From DASPXY01 sp038227745 (GTDB taxonomy: Bacteria > Planctomycetota > Planctomycetia > Gemmatales > Gemmataceae), in NCBI GenBank assembly GCA_038227745.1, contig JBBRPS010000723.1:1-5123 (forward strand): a DNA stretch of 5,123 nucleotides, written 5' to 3'. Each line of letters begins with the position of its first letter. The stretch's first letter is position 1. Positions 1-5,123 of the stretch are shown piece after piece. Under the pieces are notes generated by a model. That model worked only from the letters and a program-made list of their open reading frames with translations. It had not been told where the DNA came from and made no database searches. A program made the translations under genes and the position numbers.

Positions 1-22
1 CGCGTAGCGGGATCTGGCTCAC

Positions 23-42
23 CGCTCGCGGCTAAACGAGCG
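23..42. repeat. Small inverted repeat (6-bp stem, 8-nt loop)
   Basis: CGCTCG (23-28) is perfectly complementary to CGAGCG (37-42), around a loop that contains GGCTAAA. No T-run follows on either strand, so it is not a classic intrinsic terminator. It could be a REP-like intergenic hairpin or the tail of an upstream transcription unit. Its only visible context is the start of the window, just before the promoter at 53-81. The hairpin itself is seen directly; its role is unknown. Confidence 0.35.
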
Positions 43-52
43 CGCTGTAGGC

Positions 53-81
53 TTGCAACCGTCAACCCGGCAGGATAGAAT
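53..81 (+). promoter_or_regulatory. Sigma70-like promoter of the Bax inhibitor-1 family gene
   Basis: A -35 box TTGCAA (53-58, 4 of 6 matches to TTGACA) and a -10 box TAGAAT (76-81, 5 of 6 matches to TATAAT) are separated by the ideal 17 bases. Transcription would begin near base 88, giving a leader of about 74 nt before the start codon at 162. The leader contains a weak stem, CGACC (104-108) with GGTCG (121-125). A TTG start at 90 would sit at the predicted mRNA 5' end, which argues against it. Consensus match by eye only. Confidence 0.55.
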
Positions 82-161
82 ACAACAGCTTGTGTCGTTT
101 CCCCGACCGTGAGGCCTTCGGGTCGTCCAGGTACTTCTCGAACGCGAAAAAGGAGCAGGCC

Positions 162-890
162 ATGAGTTATGCAATGGAGCAGCCCATTGCCCAACGGGCC
201 GCCGAAAGCGCCCGCGCCGGATTCATTCGGAGGACGTACGCCCACCTCGCCGGCGCGATCCTTGCCTTCGTCGCCCTCGAGCTGTTGATCTTTCAGGTCC
301 TCTTGCCCGGGAAGGCCGAGTCTACCGCTTTTGTGATGCGGCTGTTCGGCAACCCCATCTCCATGCTGATCCTGCTCGCCGCCTTCATCGGCGTCGGCTG
401 GCTGGCGCAAGCGTGGGCCAGTTCGGACACCTCGCCCGGTCTGCAGTACCTCGGGCTGTCGCTGTACGTCGTCGTCGAAGCGATCATCTTCGTCCCGATC
501 CTGACCGTCGCCATCCACTACGTCAAGGACCCGAGCATCCTGCCGACGGCCGGCATCATGACCCTCGGATTGTTCGCCGGCCTGACCTTGTCGGTGTTCC
601 TCACGGGCAAGGATTACTCCTTCCTGCGGCCGATCCTGAGCATCGGCATGATGATCGCCATCGCCCTGTGTATCGCCGGGATGATCTTCGGCTTCACCCT
701 GGGCCTGCTGTTCTCCTTCGCGATGGTCGCGCTGGCCAGCGGCTTCATCCTCTATGACACCTCGAACGTGCTGCATCACTATCGCACCGACCAGCACGTG
801 GCGGCCGCCCTGGCCCTGTTCGCCTCCGTGGCGCTGCTCTTCTACTACATCCTTCGCATCCTGATCCAGCTGTCGTCCAACCGCGACTGA
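162..890 (+). CDS. Bax inhibitor-1/YccA family integral membrane protein
   Basis: A 242-residue protein of the Bax inhibitor-1 (TMBIM/YccA/YetJ) family: seven-helix inner-membrane proteins, some of which act as pH-dependent Ca2+ leak channels, while E. coli YccA interacts with the FtsH protease. After a short hydrophilic N-terminus there are about seven hydrophobic segments, near residues 27-48, 66-84, 97-117, 127-147, 156-175, 176-198 and 212-235. Length is normal for the family. The family signature is at the C-terminal end of helix 6, FILYDTSNV (D199), and in helix 7 ending YYILRIL. The start at 162 is chosen because AGGAG (151-155) lies 6 nt upstream; the TTG at 90 would add a hydrophilic extension foreign to the family. 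Odd point: the second conserved aspartate, in the helix-7 LYLD motif, is replaced by serine (S222), so channel gating may differ. It has its own promoter and terminator and is probably monocistronic. Family assignment is firm; physiological role and substrate are not known. Confidence 0.93.
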   Translation: MSYAMEQPIAQRAAESARAGFIRRTYAHLAGAILAFVALELLIFQVLLPGKAESTAFVMRLFGNPISMLILLAAFIGVGWLAQAWASSDTSPGLQYLGLSLYVVVEAIIFVPILTVAIHYVKDPSILPTAGIMTLGLFAGLTLSVFLTGKDYSFLRPILSIGMMIAIALCIAGMIFGFTLGLLFSFAMVALASGFILYDTSNVLHHYRTDQHVAAALALFASVALLFYYILRILIQLSSNRD

Positions 891-915
891 TCCTGCCGGA
901 GTGCCTGGAAACGAC

Positions 916-962
916 ACGCCGCGGGGCGAGGACAACCCTCACCCCGCGGCGTTTCTTTTTTT
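916..962 (+). terminator. Strong intrinsic terminator after the Bax inhibitor-1 family gene
   Basis: The stem ACGCCGCGGGG (916-926) pairs perfectly with CCCCGCGGCGT (942-952). One C/A mismatch follows, then an inner stem GAGG (928-931) with CCTC (937-940), closing on a 5-nt loop. The run TTTCTTTTTTT (952-962) comes immediately after. This is a textbook rho-independent terminator 25 bases beyond the stop at 890. It also lies just downstream of the minus-strand remnant ending at 973, so it may once have served convergent genes from both sides; the U-tract is good only on the plus strand. Confidence 0.9.
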
Positions 963-972
963 CCCCGCCCGG

Positions 973-1032
973 TCACTTGACCAGCTTGAACGAGCCGAAG
1001 AATTTCTCCGCGTCCCTGGACGAGGTGACCTC
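973..1032 (-). pseudogene. Orphan 3' end of a lost minus-strand gene
   Basis: Read on the minus strand, 1032-973 is an open stretch of 19 codons ending in TGA: E-V-T-S-S-R-D-A-E-K-F-F-G-S-F-K-L-V-K-stop. It has no start codon, and in the same frame it is preceded directly by TAA (1036-1038) and TAG (1033-1035). The ending with an (A/V)-(E/D)-K-F-(F/L)-x-S-F-K-L pattern is, from memory, common at the C-terminus of exported planctomycete proteins. The stop lies 10 bases from the T-run of the terminator at 916-962, as expected for a gene that converged on it. I infer that an older convergent gene was lost and replaced by the P450, leaving only this tail. Chance remains possible because the stretch is short. 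Confidence 0.45.
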
Positions 1033-1046
1033 CTATTAGAGAGGTC
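1022..1046 (+). promoter_or_regulatory. Inverted repeats overlapping the P450 ribosome binding site
   Basis: GACCTC (1027-1032) pairs with GAGGTC (1041-1046) across an 8-nt loop, and GAGGT (1022-1026) could instead pair with ACCTC (1028-1032). The right arm covers the only purine-rich candidate for the P450 Shine-Dalgarno sequence, GAGAGG (1039-1044), 11 nt before the ATG at 1056. Pairing could therefore reduce initiation, and the two alternative stems are mutually exclusive. The repeats could also be an operator. No good promoter was found for the P450: TTGACC (977-982) has only a poor partner, AAGAAT (998-1003), at 15-base spacing. Confidence 0.3.
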
Positions 1047-1055
1047 GAACCCCGC

Positions 1056-2414
1056 ATGACGCAGCTCTACCCTCCCGGGCCGAAGAACTCCTTCTGGGGC
1101 CTGCGGCATGTCGCGCGCCTGCGGCGCGACCTGCTGGGCTTCAGCGCCGAGCTGGTCCGGGACCACGGCGACGTCGTCTACTACCGCATCGGCCCCGTCG
1201 CCAATTACCAGCTCACCCACCCCGATCACATCCAGGAAGTCCTCGCCCGGCAGTCGCACCGCTTCCACCGCCCCACGCGCATGAAGCGTGTCTGGCGCAA
1301 GTTCGAGGGCGGCGGACTGGTGCTCGACGAAGGCGCGTTCTGGCTACGACAGCGGCGCCTGGTGCAGCCGGCCTTCGGGCCGGAGGCCCTGCGCCGTTAC
1401 GCCGACGTCATGGCCGGGCTGGCGCGGGACATGGTCGCGCGCTGGGAGGGTCGGCCGGAGATCGAGGCTTCCGCGGAAATGGCCCGCCTCACGCTGGAGG
1501 TCGTCGCGCGCACGCTCTTCGGGGCCGAGCTATCGGCCCAGGCGGCGCGCGTCGCCGGGGCGGTGGCGGTGATCCAGGAGAAGGCGGTGCGCGAGTTGAG
1601 CCAGGCGTTCCCCTTACCGGACTGGCTGCCGCTGCCGCACAAGATCCGCGAGCGGCGCGCGATCCGTTATCTGCACGACCTGGTCGGCGACGTAATCCGC
1701 GAGCGCCGCGCCGCCGGCCTCGACCGGGGCGACCTGCTCTCGCTGTTGCTGTCGGCGGTGGGCGGGGAGGGGATGACCGACCGCGAGGCGCGCGACGAGG
1801 CGGTGACGCTGCTGCTGGCCGGCTACGAGACGACGGCGAACGCCCTGACGTGGACGGTGTACCTGCTGGCGCGCCACCCGGATGTCCAGGCGGAACTGGC
1901 GGCGGTCCTCGACCGGGAGTTGGGCGGACAGTTGCTGACGGGGGAGGACCTGCCGGCGCTGGGTGGGATAGAAAGAGCGTTCAACGAGGCCCTGCGTCTC
2001 TATCCGCCGGTCTACTTCTTCTCGCGCGAGGCGGTCGAGGACGCGGTGGTCGGCGACTACCGCATCGCGCGTGGCAGCCTGGTCCACCTGGTGCCGTGGC
2101 TGGTCCACCGCGACGCGCGCTGGTTCGACCGGCCCGGGGAGTTCCTGCCGGAGCGATTCGCGCCGGAGCGCGAGGGGCGCCGGCACCCGTTCGCCTACTT
2201 CCCGTTCGGCGGCGGCCCGCACGCCTGCATCGGCAAGGCGTTCGCGACGGCGGAAGCGGTGCTGGCGCTGGCGGCGGTGCTGCAGCGCTACCGCCTCACC
2301 CTGGCGCCGGGCCAGGGCGAGGCGGAGTGTGAGGCGCGGCTCACGCTGTATCCGAAAGGGGGCGTCCGCATCGCGCTGACGCGCCGAGAGCCTGACATAG
2401 TCCCCGGCGCGTGA
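1056..2414 (+). CDS. Cytochrome P450 monooxygenase
   Basis: A 452-residue soluble bacterial P450, a heme-thiolate enzyme that inserts one oxygen atom from O2 into an organic substrate using electrons from a partner reductase or ferredoxin. All signature elements are present in order: proline-rich YPPGP near residue 5; C-helix WLRQR (W96, R100) contacting a heme propionate; I-helix AGYETT (255-260) with the acid-alcohol pair E258-T259; K-helix EALR (E311, R314); PERF (365-368); and the heme loop FGGGPHACIG (384-393) with C391 as axial ligand. Histidine 389 stands where many relatives with an FGGGPR loop have arginine; histidine also occurs at this place in many bacterial P450s. There is no N-terminal membrane anchor and no fused reductase. 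The length is normal and the motifs read more like the CYP102/CYP110/CYP4-like group than typical actinobacterial CYPs, but I cannot name a CYP family or substrate. The candidate GAGAGG (1039-1044) lies 11 nt before the ATG. No redox partner gene is in the window. Confidence 0.95.
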   Translation: MTQLYPPGPKNSFWGLRHVARLRRDLLGFSAELVRDHGDVVYYRIGPVANYQLTHPDHIQEVLARQSHRFHRPTRMKRVWRKFEGGGLVLDEGAFWLRQRRLVQPAFGPEALRRYADVMAGLARDMVARWEGRPEIEASAEMARLTLEVVARTLFGAELSAQAARVAGAVAVIQEKAVRELSQAFPLPDWLPLPHKIRERRAIRYLHDLVGDVIRERRAAGLDRGDLLSLLLSAVGGEGMTDREARDEAVTLLLAGYETTANALTWTVYLLARHPDVQAELAAVLDRELGGQLLTGEDLPALGGIERAFNEALRLYPPVYFFSREAVEDAVVGDYRIARGSLVHLVPWLVHRDARWFDRPGEFLPERFAPEREGRRHPFAYFPFGGGPHACIGKAFATAEAVLALAAVLQRYRLTLAPGQGEAECEARLTLYPKGGVRIALTRREPDIVPGA

Positions 2415-2490
2415 GAGGTGTATTATCAGCGACCGCCGCCGGCAAGCCCACTATGCGGACTAAGCCGTTTTTGACGGCGCGGCCAGGAGC

Positions 2491-2539
2491 GCGGGCCTCG
2501 TGGCGACAAGCGCGGCTGCCCGTCGCCACGAAGCCCCGC
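2491..2539. terminator. Convergent-gene hairpin, probable bidirectional terminator
   Basis: The 139-base gap between the two convergent stops contains TCGTGGCGAC (2498-2507) perfectly complementary to GTCGCCACGA (2522-2531). After one mismatch the stem continues GGGC (2493-2496) with GCCC (2533-2536), plus two more pairs past a bulged C. No U-tract follows on either strand, so it would be a U-less terminator or an mRNA 3'-end stabiliser. A smaller hairpin, GCCGT (2464-2468) with ACGGC (2474-2478), precedes it with a T-rich loop. I see no gene in this gap. Confidence 0.5.
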
Positions 2540-2553
2540 AATCCGCGGTCCTG

Positions 2554-4908
2554 TTACTCCTTGACGACGACCGTATGGGGGCGTGGTTCGACGTTCCCCG
2601 CGGCGTCCTCGGCGTGGGCCTGGACGCGGAACACGCCGGCGGCAGGCCGCTCCAGGGTGACTTCCCATTCGGCGAAGTTGGCACTCACGGCCCGGGCCGC
2701 CTGGCCGTTGACGACCACGCGCTTGACGGCGCCGTTGTCCGCGGTCGTGCCGCGCACCACGACCTTGCCGGCGGCGGGCCGGTCGACATGCGTGATGACC
2801 GTCGTCGGCGGCAGGTCATCCACGGGGTCGAGCACCTTCGGGAACTCCACGCCGCCGACCTCGGCCACGCGCGACTCGTCCCCGGTCAACGGCCACTCGG
2901 CGCGGAACTTGTCGGGGGCGCTCTTGAACTCCGGCGAGCGCGTGCTCACGACCATCGCGTGCCGGCCCGGGCCGAACCAGTCGTGCAGGTAGACGGGCAC
3001 GCCCTTCGCGGTCTTCGGCGTCGGCCGCGGGCCGCCGCCCAGGTTCACCAGCGCCTTGCTCTTGCCGTCCTTCCAGTTCGGGGTCTTCACGTTGCGGAGG
3101 TGGGTGACGGCGGCGCCGGTCGGGTTATCGTCGCTGATCTGGATCAGCGGCATGTACCCCGAGCGGCAACCGTCGAACGTCAGACCGTCCACCACCAGCA
3201 CCCCGTACTGCACGCTCAGGTCGTCGTGACCGCGATTGAACGGCTCGGTGTTCGTCTGACTGATGACCAGGTCGCGGTAGACGTGGTTGTCGTAGTTCGG
3301 GTGATAGATGCCGTACGCCGCCTTGTGGATGCGCACGTTCTCCGCGAGCAGCGACGGCACCTGCGGCCGGAAGCCATAGTGGACGTCCCAGATCTTCAAA
3401 TCGCGGACGATGAAGGGGTGGCGCGCGTCGGGGCCGACACGGTTGACGCCCTCGCCGAGGTTGACGCCGTACAGCCCGGTGCCGCTGTGGACCTCGTTGC
3501 CCTCGAAGCGGACGAACGGCAGCGTGCGGACGTCCACCTGGCGGAAAGAGCCGTCGGGCTGCTGGATGCGGAAGTCCAACTTGAGGCGGCTGGTCGGCGT
3601 GGCCTCGTAGCGGAAGCCGTAGCGGTCGTTCTCGGTGGCGACGTTGCGCGTGAAGGTGTTCAGGCTGTTCGCCCACCAGAAGCCGGCCCCCTCGTTCTGG
3701 TCGAACGGCAACATCTGCTTCGGCAGCGCCTTGGCGTGGCGGGCGCCGACGGCGAGGTTGCGGTCGAGGACATTGAAGACCTCCGTACCGTCTTCCATGA
3801 AGAAGCCGTGGCCGATGCTCCGGTAGCCGACGCAGTCGCGGACGATGAGGTAGTTCGTGCCGTGGATCGTGAGCCAGCGGTTGTGGCTGTCCCAGATCGA
3901 GGCGCCGATCACGGAACTGCCGCGCATGCTGTCGCCAGCAAGGTGGTAGTGCAGGGCGTAGCGGCCGAGGACGCCCTTCTTGCCGAGGTGGCGGAACTCG
4001 GCGTAACTGATGGAACCGGCCGAGTGGCGGTGATACATGGTGTGCCCGCGCACGCCCTCGGGATCGGCCGACTCGACGATCGCGTTGCGGCTCAGGTTCG
4101 CGACCTCGCCGCGGTAATCGCCCGCGCCGAGGTGCTTGTGCTTCAGCGGCCGGTCGAGGGTGACCTTCGTGCCGGAGATGGCCTTGACGGTCCGCTCTTC
4201 CGTGAACGACTCCTCCGCGCGGTAGTCGCGCTGCGTCGCGGTGACGATGACGCGGTCGCCGACGCGCCAGCCCGTGACGGGCTCAGCGAGAACCACCGTG
4301 GCGTCACCCTTGTCCGCCGTCGCGCCGAGGCGAACCCAGGTGCGGCTCATCGGGGCGCCGTGGAAGTCGGCGCGGCCGCCGCAGCAGACGATGGCCGGGC
4401 ACGACTCCTTATCCATGCCGGGGATGTACACCAGGCGAATGCGGGCGGTGTGGCTCGCGGCGATGGGCCGGTTGGGGGTGCCGACCTCCAGCGCCGGCCG
4501 CGGTCTGGCGGGGTCGGGCTTGCCGAAGTGGCCGTCGCAGTCGAAGCCCTCCTCGCTGTACTCCTCGCCCGGCTGGACCTTGATGAGGCCGACGTCGAGG
4601 CGCGTGTCGCGGTCGGCGGCGAAGGTGAGCATCCCGCCGATGTTGATGGCGCGGACCGCCCGGTCGGAGACGATGTCGTAGACGACGCGGTGCCCTTCGC
4701 GGATCAGGACGCGGGCGCCGGCGCCGGGGACCTTGCCGCCCTCCCAGGTCGCGGGCGCCGACCACGGACCGCTGGCCGCGGAGCGGATGACCGGCGGCAA
4801 CGGGCCTTTCGCGGCGGGACGGTGGTCGTCGGCAGCGGCGGCGCCGGCGAACAGTGCCAGCGCCAGCGCGGCGAGGCCGAGAGGGTGTCTGGAGAGGGGT
4901 GGCAGCAT
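2554..4908 (-). CDS. Secreted G8-domain, right-handed beta-helix protein (CEMIP/TMEM2-like) with C-terminal Ig-like domain
   Basis: A 784-residue exported protein. Residues 1-26 form a signal peptide: hydrophobic LGLAALALALFAGAAAA, probable cleavage before DD at 27-28. Residues about 46-165 are a G8 domain, recognised by WSAPATWEGGKVPGAGARVLI (W49, W55, eight-glycine pattern) and typical of animal CEMIP, TMEM2 and fibrocystin-like proteins. Residues about 270-620 look like a right-handed parallel beta-helix. Within it, GRYALHYHLAGD (315-326), LTIHGTN (346-352) and GHGFFMEDGTE (366-376) closely recall the CEMIP/TMEM2 region that depolymerises hyaluronan; H320, H322, D326, H349, H367, E372 and D373 are the obvious candidate metal or catalytic residues. 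A linker with YLHDWFGPGRHA (640-651) leads to an Ig-like domain (about 699-784, N-terminal PPTTVI, then AGNVEP). The ATG at 4908 is chosen for its ribosome binding site and because a signal peptide follows directly; an upstream start at 5061 would overlap the promoter. Carbohydrate degradation or binding outside the cytoplasm is likely; the actual substrate is unknown. Confidence 0.88.
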   Translation of the reverse strand: MLPPLSRHPLGLAALALALFAGAAAADDHRPAAKGPLPPVIRSAASGPWSAPATWEGGKVPGAGARVLIREGHRVVYDIVSDRAVRAINIGGMLTFAADRDTRLDVGLIKVQPGEEYSEEGFDCDGHFGKPDPARPRPALEVGTPNRPIAASHTARIRLVYIPGMDKESCPAIVCCGGRADFHGAPMSRTWVRLGATADKGDATVVLAEPVTGWRVGDRVIVTATQRDYRAEESFTEERTVKAISGTKVTLDRPLKHKHLGAGDYRGEVANLSRNAIVESADPEGVRGHTMYHRHSAGSISYAEFRHLGKKGVLGRYALHYHLAGDSMRGSSVIGASIWDSHNRWLTIHGTNYLIVRDCVGYRSIGHGFFMEDGTEVFNVLDRNLAVGARHAKALPKQMLPFDQNEGAGFWWANSLNTFTRNVATENDRYGFRYEATPTSRLKLDFRIQQPDGSFRQVDVRTLPFVRFEGNEVHSGTGLYGVNLGEGVNRVGPDARHPFIVRDLKIWDVHYGFRPQVPSLLAENVRIHKAAYGIYHPNYDNHVYRDLVISQTNTEPFNRGHDDLSVQYGVLVVDGLTFDGCRSGYMPLIQISDDNPTGAAVTHLRNVKTPNWKDGKSKALVNLGGGPRPTPKTAKGVPVYLHDWFGPGRHAMVVSTRSPEFKSAPDKFRAEWPLTGDESRVAEVGGVEFPKVLDPVDDLPPTTVITHVDRPAAGKVVVRGTTADNGAVKRVVVNGQAARAVSANFAEWEVTLERPAAGVFRVQAHAEDAAGNVEPRPHTVVVKE

Positions 4909-4916
4909 GGTTCGAT

Positions 4917-4922
4917 CCTTCC
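4917..4922 (-). promoter_or_regulatory. Ribosome binding site deciding the start of the G8 protein
   Basis: On the minus strand GGAAGG occupies 4922-4917 and ends 8 nt before the ATG at 4908. It fixes the start at the methionine that begins the signal peptide rather than at upstream in-frame ATG codons (5061 and 5016), of which 5061 lies upstream of the predicted transcription start and 5016 lies within the -10 box. Confidence 0.75.
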
Positions 4923-4977
4923 TGTAGGCGGGTGCAACGAGACTTCGGGGGCGGGTTCGGTAGGAGCAGTCGGCAGG

Positions 4978-5004
4978 CCTCCGGGTCGGGCGCCGGACCG
5001 GAGG
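4978..5004 (-). promoter_or_regulatory. Hairpin at the 5' end of the G8 protein mRNA
   Basis: In plus-strand coordinates CCTCCGG (4978-4984) is complementary to CCGGAGG (4998-5004). Allowing one bulged base the stem extends to nine pairs with an 8-nt loop. It begins only a few nucleotides after the predicted transcription start (near 5008), so it would cap the transcript's 5' end and might stabilise it. The ribosome binding site, about 55 nt further on, is not included. Confidence 0.4.
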
Positions 5005-5014
5005 AATTGGCTCC

Positions 5015-5042
5015 ATGATACCCCATCCGCGCCCTCCGACAA
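5015..5042 (-). promoter_or_regulatory. Sigma70-like promoter of the G8 protein gene
   Basis: Read on the minus strand, TTGTCG (5042-5037, 4 of 6 matches to TTGACA) and TATCAT (5020-5015, 5 of 6 matches to TATAAT) are separated by 16 bases. Transcription would start near 5008, leaving a leader of about 100 nt before the ATG at 4908. A T-rich stretch lies directly upstream. Assigned by eye on consensus and position. Confidence 0.55.
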
Positions 5043-5043
5043 C

Positions 5044-5116
5044 AAAAAAGTCGCGCGGCAACGTCCCGGGCGTCTCCCTTCCTCCCGGCGGTGGGGAGCC
5101 GGCTTGCCGTTTCGCG
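5044..5116 (-). terminator. Probable terminator of a minus-strand gene to the right of the window
   Basis: In plus coordinates CGCGCGGCAA (5052-5061) pairs with TTGCCG (5104-5109) and CGCG (5113-5116), with a three-base TTT bulge. On the minus strand this stem is followed two bases later by six T residues (5049-5044). The long GC-rich loop can fold further, for example CCCGG with CCGGG. It sits just upstream of the G8 gene promoter, as expected for insulation from an upstream gene, but that gene is not visible here. The long loop lowers confidence. Confidence 0.4.
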
Positions 5117-5123
5117 CGCTCCC

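Noticed and set aside
90..161. N-terminal extension of the Bax inhibitor-1 family protein from a TTG at 90
   Set aside because: The TTG coincides with the predicted transcription start, leaving no ribosome binding site, whereas AGGAG at 151-155 clearly serves the ATG at 162.
1614..2222. A 202-codon open frame on the minus strand inside the P450 gene
   Set aside because: It is opposite a P450 with complete motifs, is rich in R, Q and V as expected of a GC-driven antisense frame, has no recognisable domain and no convincing ribosome binding site.
2392..2426. CTGACA and TATTAT as a promoter at the end of the P450 gene
   Set aside because: Both boxes match consensus well, but the 23-base spacer is far too long and no plus-strand gene follows.
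2454..2992. A plus-strand frame starting ATGCGGACTAAG in the convergent gap
   Set aside because: It lacks a ribosome binding site and runs mostly antisense to the Ig-like end of the G8 protein, with low-complexity T, R, A and S content.
3125..3676. A 183-codon minus-strand frame within the beta-helix part of the G8 gene
   Set aside because: Same-strand shadow of a well-supported domain; composition is typical of a high-GC alternate frame.
4409..5026. A 205-codon minus-strand frame overlapping the start of the G8 protein gene
   Set aside because: It is an arginine- and proline-rich frame-shifted reading of the signal peptide and G8 region, which are clearly coding in the other frame.
4909..5061. 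51-residue N-terminal extension of the G8 protein from an ATG at 5061
   Set aside because: It would bury the signal peptide internally and overlap the promoter; the ATG at 4908 has a good ribosome binding site.

Overview
The window is high-GC DNA with three full-length protein genes and short gaps between them. It looks like a chromosome segment from a planctomycete-type bacterium, possibly Gemmatales. That placement is inference from high GC, the style of the Bax-inhibitor-like protein (a DTSNVLHHYRTDQ segment), the large secreted G8/beta-helix protein with a C-terminal Ig-like module, and a gene remnant whose ending (KFFGSFKLVK) resembles planctomycete exported proteins as I remember them. 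No mobile element, CRISPR array, tRNA or rRNA is visible. No gap between genes exceeds about 215 bases.

Layout. Bases 1-161 hold a small hairpin, a good sigma70-like promoter (53-81) and a Shine-Dalgarno sequence for a plus-strand Bax inhibitor-1/YccA family membrane protein (162-890). A strong intrinsic terminator follows (916-962). Directly beyond it, on the minus strand, is a 19-codon remnant of the 3' end of an otherwise missing gene (973-1032). Next is a plus-strand cytochrome P450 (1056-2414), complete with all diagnostic motifs. A convergent gap (2415-2553) carries a long GC-rich hairpin. The minus-strand gene 2554-4908 encodes a 784-residue exported protein: signal peptide, G8 domain, a right-handed beta-helix region resembling animal CEMIP/TMEM2, and a C-terminal Ig-like domain. 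Its promoter (5015-5042), a hairpin near the mRNA 5' end and its ribosome binding site lie between 4909 and 5042. Further right is a probable terminator (5044-5116) of a minus-strand gene outside the window.

The three genes appear to be separate transcription units. Each of the two outer genes has its own promoter, and hairpins sit at both ends of the P450. I see no evidence that they form one pathway. The most noteworthy points are the bacterial CEMIP/TMEM2-like protein, the loss of one of the two pore aspartates in the Bax-inhibitor-like protein, and the orphan gene 3' end kept beside a shared terminator. I did not find a convincing new multi-gene system.
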